Source: Verrucomicrobiota bacterium (lineage in GTDB: Bacteria > Verrucomicrobiota > Verrucomicrobiia > Chthoniobacterales > UBA10450). Taken from it: a stretch of 34,286 bases of DNA. Positions within the stretch are counted from its first letter, which is position 1. Every line of letters starts with the position of its first letter. Shown piece by piece: positions 25,332 to 33,647 of the stretch. The position numbers and the translations under genes are program-made. The notes beneath the pieces were generated by a model. That model ran no database searches. It saw only the letters and a program-made list of their open reading frames with translations, and had not been told where the DNA came from. The stretch is from contig QHPY01000171.1 of assembly GCA_003219215.1 (NCBI GenBank), positions 1-34,286 on the forward strand. Direction: 5' to 3'.

Positions 25332-26590
25332 GAGCCCGCTTCCTGCGTTACATCTTGCTGATGGACGGCGTCGTGAATTTCACGCGCCTTTGCTTCGTCC
25401 ACGCCAAGGATGTCTACCAAATCTTGAACATCGGCGGCGTGCAAGCCTTCCAAATTGGTAAAGCCGGATTTCACCAGCGTTACCGCTTGTTCTTCGCTGA
25501 TCGGCAACGCGCCGGCAAGCGTTTGCGCCGCTTGCGCAACCTTTTGTTCCACCGCCGTTGTGGCCGACGTGTCTTTATCGATATTAATTTCCCAACCGGT
25601 GAGTCGTGAAGTCAGGCGCGCGTTCTGTCCTTTTTTGCCGATTGCAAGGGAAAGTTGATCTTCATCCACCGAAATCTGCGCACTCTTTTTCTCAGGATCG
25701 AAGGTTATGTTCTTCACCTTCGCCGGCTTGAGGGCTTCGAGAATGAACTCCTTCGGATCGGAGCTCCAACGTATGATGTCGACCTTTTCGTTGTTGAGTT
25801 CGCGGACAATATTTTTGACGCGCGATCCGCGCATGCCGACGCACGCGCCGACCGGATCCACTTTCTCGTTTGCGCTCCAGACCGCGATTTTGGTTCGGTA
25901 ACCCGCCTCGCGCGCGATGCCGCGAATTTCCACGGTGCCATCCGCAATCTCGCTCACTTCCAATTCGAACAGACGGCGCACAAAATTCGGATGGCTGCGC
26001 GAGATGATGATCTCGGGACCGCGCAATCCATTTTCCACCGCGACCACATAAGCGCGAAGGCGGTCGCCGACATTGTAATCTTCCACGACCACGCGTTCGC
26101 GCTGCGGCATAACGGCTTCAAATTTTCCAAGATCGAGAATTACATCCGAGCGATCGAACCGGCGCACGGTGCCGCTGACGATTTCGCCGGCGCGGTCCTT
26201 GAATTCCTCGTAGATCATTTCCTTCTCGACCTGACGGATACGCTGCATCATTGCCTGTTTGGCGGTTTGCGCGGCGATGCGTCCAAAATTTCGCGGCGTC
26301 ACTTCCATTTCAACTGTGTCGCCGACTTTTGCCTCCGGTTTGATCCTTCGCGCTTTCGCGAGCGCGATCTCGTCCTGCGGATTCGTCACGTCGTCGACCA
26401 CGACGAGATTAGCCAGCGCACGGATGTCGCCGGTCCGCGGGTCGATGTCGATCCTCAGATCACGGGCGGCGCCGACACTCTTCTTCGATGCCGAAAGAAG
26501 CGCAGTGGAAACCGCTTCGAGCAGGATTTCGCGTTTGATCCCGCGCTCCCGCTCCAGGTAATCCAGCATGGCGATGAATTCAGCGTTCAT
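25316..26590 (-). CDS. nusA: Transcription termination/antitermination protein NusA
   Basis: NusA binds RNA polymerase and nascent RNA and modulates pausing, termination and antitermination. The 424-residue protein has an N-terminal polymerase-binding domain (MNAEFIAMLDYLERERGIKREILLEAVSTALLSA). An S1 domain spans about 130-200 (GEIVSGTVRRFDRSDVILDLG). KH1/KH2 domains follow (VDPVGACVGMRGSRVKNIVRELNNEKVDII; LSLAIGKKGQNARLTSRLTGWEI). It ends in one helix-hairpin-helix-like repeat (AVTLVKSGFTNLEGLHAADVQDLVDILGVDEAKAREIHD). It heads the operon. rimP, which usually precedes nusA, is not here; the upstream 148 bp are non-coding and highly structured. Confidence 0.96.
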   Translation of the reverse strand: MNAEFIAMLDYLERERGIKREILLEAVSTALLSASKKSVGAARDLRIDIDPRTGDIRALANLVVVDDVTNPQDEIALAKARRIKPEAKVGDTVEMEVTPRNFGRIAAQTAKQAMMQRIRQVEKEMIYEEFKDRAGEIVSGTVRRFDRSDVILDLGKFEAVMPQRERVVVEDYNVGDRLRAYVVAVENGLRGPEIIISRSHPNFVRRLFELEVSEIADGTVEIRGIAREAGYRTKIAVWSANEKVDPVGACVGMRGSRVKNIVRELNNEKVDIIRWSSDPKEFILEALKPAKVKNITFDPEKKSAQISVDEDQLSLAIGKKGQNARLTSRLTGWEINIDKDTSATTAVEQKVAQAAQTLAGALPISEEQAVTLVKSGFTNLEGLHAADVQDLVDILGVDEAKAREIHDAVHQQDVTQEAGSAQGA

Positions 26591-26599
26591 AAAACATCC

Positions 26600-26723
26600 A
26601 GTCCGCAGACCAAAAGGAGTGGGACATCATTTCCCACTCCAATCAGCGCGGACTAGACGCTGAACTTACCCTTTTCGAGGGAGAGCGTCAAGCTGCGGGG
26701 TTGAACGACGCTCGCGGAGCGTC
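26600..26723 (-). promoter_or_regulatory. Structured leader upstream of nusA (three inverted-repeat structures)
   Basis: Read leftward, three hairpins precede the nusA ATG (26590). Hairpin 1 is GACGCTC/GAGCGTC at 26707-26713/26717-26723. Hairpin 2 has outer arms GACGCT (26656-26661) and AGCGTC (26684-26689) around CCCT/AGGG (26669-26672/26678-26681). Hairpin 3 has outer arms AGTCCGC (26600-26606) and GCGGACT (26648-26654) around GGAGTGGGA (26616-26624) and TCCCACTCC (26632-26640). On the nusA strand the inner stem of hairpin 3 is followed by TTTT, like a weak attenuator, and the outer stem ends just before a GGA that could be the ribosome binding site. The same DNA is also the upstream region of the rightward GT39 gene. 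Confidence 0.55.
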
Positions 26724-26738
26724 CAACATCTGACCTCA

Positions 26739-28169
26739 ATGACCACGCGCGCCGCCAATTTGTCGATCGTCATTCTCGTTTGGGCTGCGCTTTATTTGCC
26801 GGCGCTCGGCTCGCTTGCGATCAAAGGCGAAGAAGGCCGTCGAATTTTGCCCGGAATCGCAATGCTCGAAACCGGCAACTATCTTGTGCCGCAGGTCGGT
26901 GGTGAAACCTACTTTCGGAAACCGCCGCTGATCAATTGGCTGGTCGCTGCCTCATTCAAGATCTCTGGGCACCAGAACGAATGGACCGCGCGCATGCCGT
27001 CGGTCATTTCTGTTCTTTTGGTTGCGCTCGCTTTTGTCACTGTTGCGCGTCCCAGTCTGGGGCCGCTTGGGTCGACCATCGCCGCGCTCGTCTGGCTGAT
27101 TAACGCGGGAATCATCGAGAAAGGGCGGCTGGTCGAAATTGAAGGGCTTTATGTTTCGCTTTGCGCGCTTGCGATCATTTTCTGGTTGAGTTTTTGGGAG
27201 CAAAAAAAATCGGCCTGGCTCACTTGGACGGTTCCATTTGTTTTTCTCGGCCTAGGCTGGCTGGCGAAAGGGCCGCTTCATCTTTTATTTTTTTACGGCG
27301 TCGTGGTCGCGGTCATTTGGAAAGAGCGAAACTGGCGAGCGTTCTTCCATCCGGCGCATTTCGTCGGCATGGTGGTGATGCTTGGAATTTTCGCAGCCTG
27401 GGCGATTCCTTTTTTGCGAGCCACTGGTCACGCGACGGCGACAACCAAATGGTCGCAACAATTCACTGGCCGGCTCCGTGGAACTGACTTCGAATTTGGC
27501 CGTTGGATTTTTAACATTCCGCACGGCGTTCTTTATCTCTTGCCATGGGTAATCTTTCTGCCTCTGGCGCGATCCGGAAATTTTGCCGTGGAGAAAGATC
27601 GACAACTTGCGAAAGCGTTGGCTTGGGGTGCGCTCGTTCCTTTTGTCGTTGTCGATCTTGTACCGGGATCGATTCCGCGGTACGGGATGCCGGCGCTTGT
27701 GCCCGCGTGCTGGCTGCTCGCTATGACTTTCTGCGAGGAAAATCTTCGCTGGCCACGATGGCTTGGCGGCAAATTATTTTCTTTTAACGCGCGTCGCCGC
27801 ACGATTATTGGCATCGTCGTTCTGGCCTGCCTTGCGATGTGGACTTACGCGATCGCGATTGTTCCGAAAATGGACCGGCGGCAACGGATCAAACGCCTCG
27901 CCGCCCAGATTCAAGCGGCAATCCCACAAGCGGAGGCTGTTTACGCGCTTGATCCAAATTATCAGCCGATCTTTTTTTACATGCGCTCGAAACTGGTTTA
28001 CGCGAGCGAGATTGATGAAGTGCCAATCGACGCGCGCTATTTGTTGGTGCGCCCGGAACGAGAACAGGAAGTACTGGAAAGCAATCGTTGGGCGCCGCGT
28101 CAGCCCCATCGTATCATGCGGAGTACCGATTACCGAAAAGAATCCATTTTGTTGCTGAAGATCGATTAA
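26739..28169 (+). CDS. Glycosyltransferase family 39 (ArnT/PMT-like) membrane protein
   Basis: The 476-residue polytopic membrane enzyme probably transfers a sugar from a polyprenyl-phosphate donor to a lipid or protein on the periplasmic side. The N-terminus has a membrane span, then the acidic loop IKGEEGRRILPGIAMLETGNYLVPQVGGETYFRKPPLINWL, the hallmark of this superfamily. Its usual DE pair reads EE. About ten further spans follow, including GLGWLAKGPLHLLFFYGVVV. A soluble C-terminal domain (from about 385) ends the protein. The acceptor is unknown; lipid A modification is possible given lpx genes in the window, but they are not adjacent. It is divergent from nusA. Confidence 0.85.
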   Translation: MTTRAANLSIVILVWAALYLPALGSLAIKGEEGRRILPGIAMLETGNYLVPQVGGETYFRKPPLINWLVAASFKISGHQNEWTARMPSVISVLLVALAFVTVARPSLGPLGSTIAALVWLINAGIIEKGRLVEIEGLYVSLCALAIIFWLSFWEQKKSAWLTWTVPFVFLGLGWLAKGPLHLLFFYGVVVAVIWKERNWRAFFHPAHFVGMVVMLGIFAAWAIPFLRATGHATATTKWSQQFTGRLRGTDFEFGRWIFNIPHGVLYLLPWVIFLPLARSGNFAVEKDRQLAKALAWGALVPFVVVDLVPGSIPRYGMPALVPACWLLAMTFCEENLRWPRWLGGKLFSFNARRRTIIGIVVLACLAMWTYAIAIVPKMDRRQRIKRLAAQIQAAIPQAEAVYALDPNYQPIFFYMRSKLVYASEIDEVPIDARYLLVRPEREQEVLESNRWAPRQPHRIMRSTDYRKESILLLKID

Positions 28170-28178
28170 GCGGTGGCA

Positions 28179-28184
28179 TTGACA
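28179..28184 (+). promoter_or_regulatory. -35 box of the MarR-RND operon
   Basis: A perfect TTGACA lies at 28179-28184. A 17-base spacer puts the -10 region inside the palindrome at 28199-28222 (weak hexamer TAGTTA at 28202-28207). Repressor bound to the palindrome would therefore block the promoter. Confidence 0.45.
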
Positions 28185-28198
28185 CTGCTCTGAGTTCG

Positions 28199-28222
28199 AA
28201 TTAGTTAGCATGCTAACTAATT
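28199..28222. promoter_or_regulatory. 24-bp perfect palindrome, probable MarR operator
   Basis: Each half-site is AATTAGTTAGCA and the two halves are perfect reverse complements without spacer. The core TTAGCATGCTAA is close to the known SlyA-type box TTAGCAAGCTAA, and it ends 5 bases before the marR-like start codon. This position and symmetry fit an autoregulatory operator for the adjacent MarR protein and its efflux genes. Confidence 0.78.
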
Positions 28223-28226
28223 TGCT

Positions 28227-28712
28227 TTGAACAAGGATATCGATGTATTCGGTCCGCTCTTGCACGGCACCGCCCGCGCTTGGCGGCTGAAATTGGATGA
28301 GCGGTTGAAGCCAATGGGTCTGAGCCAGGCTAAATGGCGAACGCTTATGCATTTGTCAATCGCGCCCGGGCCGTTGACTCAGGCCGAAATTGCCGCGCAC
28401 CTCGGCATTGAAGAACCGACGTTGGTCACATTATTGCATCGACTGGAAAGCGATCGCTGGGTCGCGCGGAAGAACTCACCACACGATCGCCGTTGCAAAA
28501 CGGTGCATCTCGCGCGGCGCGCGCAACGCGTCATCGCCCAAATTAGCGCGGCGGCATTCAAGCTTCGCCACGAATTGTTGGATGACATTTCAGCGTCCGA
28601 ACTGCGCACTTGTATCCGGGTGTTGGATCAGATCCGGCAGAAAGCGGAGAAGGGGAATGGGAACGGAAAACACTCTGGCAGGCTGCGAGTTGGAAAGAAC
28701 GGCCAAGACTGA
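28227..28712 (+). CDS. MarR-family transcriptional regulator
   Basis: The 161-residue winged-helix regulator has an N-terminal dimerisation helix (DVFGPLLHGTARAWRLKLDERLKPMGLSQAKWRTLMHL). The HTH follows (LTQAEIAAHLGIEEPTLVTLLHRLESDRWVARKNSPHDRRCKTVHL), ending with the wing that carries the DxRxK signature. A C-terminal dimerisation helix precedes a Gly/Asn/Lys-rich tail. Start is TTG at 28227, because a stop lies just upstream in frame and no ATG fits. No ribosome binding site is visible. With the palindrome directly in front and an efflux adaptor after it, it likely represses its own operon until a phenolic or toxic compound binds. Confidence 0.9.
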   Translation: MNKDIDVFGPLLHGTARAWRLKLDERLKPMGLSQAKWRTLMHLSIAPGPLTQAEIAAHLGIEEPTLVTLLHRLESDRWVARKNSPHDRRCKTVHLARRAQRVIAQISAAAFKLRHELLDDISASELRTCIRVLDQIRQKAEKGNGNGKHSGRLRVGKNGQD

Positions 28713-28773
28713 GATGGGCATTCAATTAGAATCAGGAAATGGAGCAGTCACCGAAGTTCAGGAGAGAAGACGC

Positions 28774-29928
28774 GTGAAAACAAGTCGGGTCTCGAGGCAG
28801 CGCATTCCGCGTTGGGGTATTTTACTCTTCGTAATCCTCGCCGCCTTCGCGGTGGCGCGGACGTTGCAGCGCGGGGTTGAAACGGCCAAAACGACGCAAC
28901 CGCCGGTTCGACCGGTGCTGGTGGCAAAAGTGATCAGCAAAGACGTGCCGCTTTATCTCGACGAAATCGGTACCTGTGCCGCGTATGAAACCGTTCAGGT
29001 CCAGGCGCAGGTCAGCGGGCAAATCATCGCGCGCCATTTTCAAGACGGCGCCGATGTAAAAAAAGGCGATCTGCTTTTCACAATTGATCCGCGACCGTAT
29101 CAAGCCGCCCTCGAGCAGGCGCAAGCGCAGGCAACGTTGGATCAGATTACGATGAAGCGACAGCAGGAACTGCGCGCTCGCAATGTTATCTCACCGCAAG
29201 ACCTCGACACGGCTCAGGCCAACGCGCACAAGTCCGAAGCGGCGGCGGCGGCCGCTCAGGTGAATATTGATTTTTGCTACATCAAATCGCCGATTAACGG
29301 TCGCGCTGGGCTGCGACTTGTCGATGTTGGCAACATAGTCTCAGGCAACACAGGCAGCGGCGCCGTGTTGCTTACGATTCAGGGCCTGGATCCGATTTAC
29401 ACCGACTTCACCGTGGCCGAGACCGATTTGGCATTAGTGCGGAAATATCTCGGCGGCCCAAACGTGAAAGTGCAAACGTATTCGCCAGACGCAAAAATCC
29501 CACCCCGTGTCGGCGACTTATATTTCATCGATACCGCGGTCCAGCCCGGTTCGGGCACCGTGAAAGCGCGCGGGGTGACGCCGAATCCGGACCACGCACT
29601 GTGGCCATCGGAATTTGTGCGTGTTCGTTTTATTCTGGACACGATTAAAGACGCGCGGCTGGTTCCACAACAAGCGGTGCAGATTAGCCAAAGTGGCCCG
29701 TTCATATTTGTGTTGAAGCCGGATAATACGGTCGATCTGCGGCCGGTAAAACCCGGACAGCGGCAAGATGGCGATCTCATGGTTGTTGAAAGTGGCATTG
29801 AGCCCGGTGAAACAGTCGTCGTGACTGGACAACTCGCGCTTGCGCCGGGGACGAAGGTCGATCCCAAACCTTACAACGCTCCGAATGGACCGAGCGATCA
29901 AGCTGCCGCCAGCAAAAGCGCGATGTAA
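28774..29928 (+). CDS. RND efflux periplasmic adaptor subunit (MdtA/AcrA-like)
   Basis: The 384-residue membrane-fusion protein links an RND pump to an outer-membrane channel. The frame is open much further upstream. GTG at 28774 is chosen because AGGAGA lies 8 bases before it, whereas the ATG at 28714 has no such site. The product opens with a basic stretch and one membrane anchor (WGILLFVILAAFAVARTLQ). VQVQAQVSGQIIARHFQDGADVKKGDLLFTIDPRPYQAAL follows (lipoyl-like half), then an Ala/Gln-rich helical hairpin and CYIKSPINGRAGLRLVDVGNIV (second half). The beta-barrel and membrane-proximal domains (IYTDFTVAETDLAL; VESGIEPGETVVVTGQLAL) complete it. No TolC-type gene is nearby. Confidence 0.92.
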   Translation: MKTSRVSRQRIPRWGILLFVILAAFAVARTLQRGVETAKTTQPPVRPVLVAKVISKDVPLYLDEIGTCAAYETVQVQAQVSGQIIARHFQDGADVKKGDLLFTIDPRPYQAALEQAQAQATLDQITMKRQQELRARNVISPQDLDTAQANAHKSEAAAAAAQVNIDFCYIKSPINGRAGLRLVDVGNIVSGNTGSGAVLLTIQGLDPIYTDFTVAETDLALVRKYLGGPNVKVQTYSPDAKIPPRVGDLYFIDTAVQPGSGTVKARGVTPNPDHALWPSEFVRVRFILDTIKDARLVPQQAVQISQSGPFIFVLKPDNTVDLRPVKPGQRQDGDLMVVESGIEPGETVVVTGQLALAPGTKVDPKPYNAPNGPSDQAAASKSAM

Positions 29929-29937
29929 CGCTTTTTT

Positions 29938-32900
29938 ATGGAGCGTTCTGATCAACATGACGGCGCGCCGGATGGCGAACACGAATCGCAAGATCGATCC
30001 CGCGGCCGCGGGATAAGATCGACATCCGCAGCACCGAAAGAAGCTAAATTAGTTCCGGTTAAAGGCACCGGACTTTCAGGTCCGTTCATTCGGCGGCCGG
30101 TGATGACGGTCCTTCTCACGTTGTCAGTCATCGTCGCGGGAATCGCGACTTACAACAAACTGGCCGTAAACGATCTGCCGGCGGTCGATTATCCGATCAT
30201 TCAAGTCACCTGCTCTTATCCCGGCGCCGATCCGGTCACGATGGCTAACAACATCGCTACGCCGCTTGAAAAACAATTCCTGCAAATTCCCGGACTCGAC
30301 ATCATCACCAGCCAGAGCACGCAGAGCAACACCTCGTTGACTCTGCAATTTGTTCTGAGCAAAAGCATTACCGACGCGGCGACTGACGTGCAAGCCGCGA
30401 TCCAACGCGCGACCGGCAAATTGCCGATCGATTTGCCGAGTCCGCCGACGTTCACTAAAACGAACCCGAACGATCAGGCAGTTTATCTGCTCGGGCTGAT
30501 GTCGGACACGCTGACCGACGGCGATCTATATAAATACGCATCCACCGCGGTGGCACAGCGCATCGCGATTCTCCCCGGTGTCTCGCAGGTAAACATTTAT
30601 GGAGTGCAAGGCGCGATCCGGATCAAGGCCGATCCAGCGGGTCTGGCGTCGCGCGGGCTGACAATGGATGATGTCGCGAATGCGATCAAGGCGGGAACGG
30701 TTTACTCCGGCGCGGGACAATTCGATGGGCCGCATCGCACCTTCGTTCTTCAGCCGAATGGCCAGATCGATCAGGCCGAAGGTTATCGCAATCTAATCGT
30801 CGCGCGGAACAAGGATCGTTCGCCGGTTTATCTGCGCGATATCGCCGAAGTTAAACAAAGTGTGCAGGACGAGCGCACGTCTCGCTTCTTTTGGGTGCGC
30901 GGATTTAATCCGCCGGGCTCAATTGTTGTGCTGGCGGTTTCGCGACAAGCCGGCGCGAATGCGGTCGAAGTGGCGAATTCGGTCAAGGCGCTTTTTCCCG
31001 AGCTACGCGCGAGTTTGCCGGGATCGATCACGTTCACGCCGGTATTCGATCGATCGCAGACAATTGTTAATTCCGTCCACGATGTGCGGGCGACGCTCCT
31101 GATTGCTTTCGTGCTGGTGGTGATGGTGATTTACGTTTTTCTCGGTCGGGCAACGGACACGCTCATTCCCGCCGTCGCGCTCCCGCTTTCCTTGCTGCTC
31201 ACGTTCGCGGTGATGAACATGCTCGGATTCTCGATCAACAATTTGACGCTGATGGCGCTGACTCTCGCGATCGGGTTCTTGGTCGACGACGCAATTGTCT
31301 TTTTGGAAAACGTGATCCGCCGCGCTGAGCACGGCGAATCGATTGTCAAAGCGGCTTACAATACGGCCGGTGAGATTTCGTTCACGATTCTGTCGATGAC
31401 GCTTTCACTAGCCGCCGTTTTCATCCCGCTGGTCTTTTTGCCGGGATTACTCGGCCGCATTTTCCAGGAATTTTCCATTACCATTATTGTCGCGATCCTT
31501 GCTTCCGGTCTTGTCTCTCTGACTCTGACGCCGCTGATGTGCGCGCGCATTCTTGGTGAACGCCGAGCCGGCCATAAACGCGCGCGGATGGAAAAGTGGA
31601 CCGGCGATTTCATCCAGCGCGTGATAGCCGCATACAGCCGGGCCTTGGACAAATTCTTGGACCGGGCGTGGCTGACAATTCCGATTTTGCTCGGCTGTAT
31701 TATCGGCCTTGTCTTTTTCTTCACTCACTTGCCTTTTACCCTGCTACCGGTCGGAGACAGCGGTTTTGCCCGCGGCGTCTTTATTGCCCAGGAAGGTTCG
31801 TCACCGGCGCAGATGCGCGAGTTCCAGCAAAAGGTGAATCAAAAAATCCAAGCGGAACCGAGTGTCGACAAATTTTTCACGCTCGCCGGTTCGGGATCGC
31901 GAAGCTCGTCATCTCAGGCGATCATCTTTTGTATTTTTAAACCACGCGATCAGCGTGATCCGATCGAGCAATGCCTTTTGCGGTTGCAAAGATCGATCAG
32001 TTCGATTCCCGGCATCACCGCGGTGATATCGCCGAGTCCGGTGCTGCAAATCAACGTCGGCGCGACGAACCAGACGCAGGGGCAGTACGCTTACACCATC
32101 AGCGGGATCGTTCCGCAAGACGTCTACGGTGCGGCCAATCAAATGATGACGAATCTGCGCGGCTTCAAGGGCTTCGCTTCGCTTCGTTCCGATTATTACA
32201 ACAACACGCCGAACCTGACGATTAACATCGATCGTGAACGCGCCGCCACTTACGGCGTTTCTACGTCGGCGATCCAAAGTTTACTGAAGAACGCGTATTC
32301 GCAGAACTACGTCTATTTGATCAAACAGCCGGACGACCAATATCAGGTCATCCTCGAAGTGAAAGACAATGAGCGGGCTCAGCCGAGAGATCTGGATAAT
32401 TTATATGTGCGGAGCAACACCGGCAGCCCGACTAACCAAAGCGGCGGCGGCACTGGGATCGGCGCTATTACTACCACCACTGGAACCAGCTCGGACCTCG
32501 TTCCCCTCCGGGCGGTGACATCGACCGGTCAGGTTGTCGGGCCGCAGGCCGTAAACCATTTCGATCAGTTCACCAGTGTCACCATTAATTTTAATTTGCT
32601 GCCGGGCGTCGCGATCGGCGACGCGACCAAATTCATCGAAGACTCGTTCGCGCAGGTGCATCGACAATATCCCAGCATTCAAGCGACCTTCCAGGGCGAA
32701 GCGCTTGTGTTCCGACAACTTTTCCAGGCGCTGCCGCTGCTTTTGATTGCCGCCATTTTCGTCATGTACGTGATCCTCGGAATTCTTTACGAAAGCTATG
32801 TGCACCCAATCACGGTCTTGTTTCCAGCAATCGTGCCGGCCGTCGTCGGCGGGCTGTTCACGTTGTGGATTTTTGGGTCGACCTTGTCGCTCTACAGCGT

Positions 32901-33327
32901 GATCGGACTCTTTCTTCTTCTCGGCATCGTGAAGAAAAACGGAATCATGGTTGTCGACTTTGCATTGCAACGAATCGACGAAGGCTGGGACTTGCGCTCG
33001 GCAATCCACGAAGCCAGCGTCGAACGCTTTCGTCCGATTATGATGACAACGCTGGCCGCGTTGATGGGCGCCATTCCGCTCGCGCTCGGATTCGGTCAAG
33101 ACGCGTCATCGCGTCGGCCGCTCGGTTTAGTGATCGTCGGCGGGCTTATTTTCTCGCAAATGGTCACGCTCTTTGTCACTCCGGTCATTTATCTCTGGCT
33201 GGAATGGTTCCAGGAGCACGTGCTCGATAAAGTCCCGTTCTTGCGGAGCGCTCACACTCATCACGAAGGCGAGCCGGGCCCCGCTAAGGAAGGCGAGTTC
33301 GGGCCAATTCCCGTCGGTGTACGCTAG
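29938..33327 (+). CDS. RND multidrug efflux permease (MdtB/MdtC-like)
   Basis: The 1129-residue inner-membrane proton antiporter extrudes drugs with the adaptor before it. After a 45-residue hydrophilic extension the usual start appears (LSGPFIRRPVMTVLLTLSVIVAGI). Then come LPAVDYPIIQVTCSYPGADP, FLVDDAIVFLENVIRRAEHG with the proton-relay Asp pair, and a second half with the relay lysine in LGIVKKNGIMVVDFAL and RFRPIMMTTLAALMGAIPLALGFG. A Gly/Thr/Ser-rich insertion (GSPTNQSGGGTGIGAITTTTG, about residues 830-850) lengthens a periplasmic loop. ATG at 29938 lies 9 bases after the adaptor stop with no clear ribosome binding site. No better in-frame start lies before the first membrane helix. Confidence 0.94.
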   Translation: MERSDQHDGAPDGEHESQDRSRGRGIRSTSAAPKEAKLVPVKGTGLSGPFIRRPVMTVLLTLSVIVAGIATYNKLAVNDLPAVDYPIIQVTCSYPGADPVTMANNIATPLEKQFLQIPGLDIITSQSTQSNTSLTLQFVLSKSITDAATDVQAAIQRATGKLPIDLPSPPTFTKTNPNDQAVYLLGLMSDTLTDGDLYKYASTAVAQRIAILPGVSQVNIYGVQGAIRIKADPAGLASRGLTMDDVANAIKAGTVYSGAGQFDGPHRTFVLQPNGQIDQAEGYRNLIVARNKDRSPVYLRDIAEVKQSVQDERTSRFFWVRGFNPPGSIVVLAVSRQAGANAVEVANSVKALFPELRASLPGSITFTPVFDRSQTIVNSVHDVRATLLIAFVLVVMVIYVFLGRATDTLIPAVALPLSLLLTFAVMNMLGFSINNLTLMALTLAIGFLVDDAIVFLENVIRRAEHGESIVKAAYNTAGEISFTILSMTLSLAAVFIPLVFLPGLLGRIFQEFSITIIVAILASGLVSLTLTPLMCARILGERRAGHKRARMEKWTGDFIQRVIAAYSRALDKFLDRAWLTIPILLGCIIGLVFFFTHLPFTLLPVGDSGFARGVFIAQEGSSPAQMREFQQKVNQKIQAEPSVDKFFTLAGSGSRSSSSQAIIFCIFKPRDQRDPIEQCLLRLQRSISSIPGITAVISPSPVLQINVGATNQTQGQYAYTISGIVPQDVYGAANQMMTNLRGFKGFASLRSDYYNNTPNLTINIDRERAATYGVSTSAIQSLLKNAYSQNYVYLIKQPDDQYQVILEVKDNERAQPRDLDNLYVRSNTGSPTNQSGGGTGIGAITTTTGTSSDLVPLRAVTSTGQVVGPQAVNHFDQFTSVTINFNLLPGVAIGDATKFIEDSFAQVHRQYPSIQATFQGEALVFRQLFQALPLLLIAAIFVMYVILGILYESYVHPITVLFPAIVPAVVGGLFTLWIFGSTLSLYSVIGLFLLLGIVKKNGIMVVDFALQRIDEGWDLRSAIHEASVERFRPIMMTTLAALMGAIPLALGFGQDASSRRPLGLVIVGGLIFSQMVTLFVTPVIYLWLEWFQEHVLDKVPFLRSAHTHHEGEPGPAKEGEFGPIPVGVR

Positions 33328-33647
33328 CAAGCGGGACTGCAAGATCGACATCTGACTTCCCGCATCCTGAAGCTCGCCTCCGCGCAAGTGGGGTATTTTC
33401 ATTGTGTGGAATAAGCCCTGCTTCTTTCGAAAGGCGGTTTAACCCGATTTTGTGGCAAAAATGAAAACTGTACTGCTGACCATTTTGCCGTGTAAGATCC
33501 ACATCCTCCGGAAAGGTAATGTCCAGGCTTCGCAAATTGGGTCAGCTCCTGCTCCGGTCGTTGTCATTAGTGCCGATGCTACCAGGCGGCAAGTCAATCG
33601 CCTAACGTGATTTCTAACCGAGATGTGAAGGAGGCCTGCCAGAGTAC
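33328..33647 (+). other. 320-bp gap between the RND pump and the response regulator
   Basis: I see no convincing gene here. It holds GCGGGA (33331-33336) / TCCCGC (33358-33363), an inverted repeat with the TGTCGATCTTG word (minus strand, 33340-33350) in its loop. A second pair is GGCAAAA (33454-33460) / TTTTGCC (33483-33489). A 49-codon frame (33461-33610) is open but resembles nothing. Towards the right lies the AAGGAGG ribosome binding site (33628-33634) of the next gene. The promoter of the response regulator must be in this gap, but I could not identify it. Confidence 0.5.
33340..33350 (-). repeat. Intergenic copy of the TGTCGATCTTG word in a stem-loop after the RND gene
   Basis: On the plus strand it reads CAAGATCGACA. 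It starts 12 bases after the pump stop codon and lies in the loop of the GCGGGA/TCCCGC inverted repeat (33331-33363). A near copy, TAAGATCGACA, occurs inside the pump's N-terminal extension at 30014-30024. Confidence 0.65.

Noticed and set aside
25655-26656. 333-codon rightward frame opposite nusA
   Set aside because: It is antisense to the complete, strongly conserved nusA and is a codon-bias shadow.
28390-28773. Upstream part of the adaptor reading frame, including the ATG at 28714
   Set aside because: Most of it overlaps the marR-like gene in another frame. The GTG at 28774 has a strong AGGAGA site at the right distance, and the ATG at 28714 has none.
33461-33610. 49-codon frame before the response regulator (MKTVLLTILPCKIH...)
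   Set aside because: No ribosome binding site and no recognisable family; the sequence contains an inverted repeat and may be regulatory.
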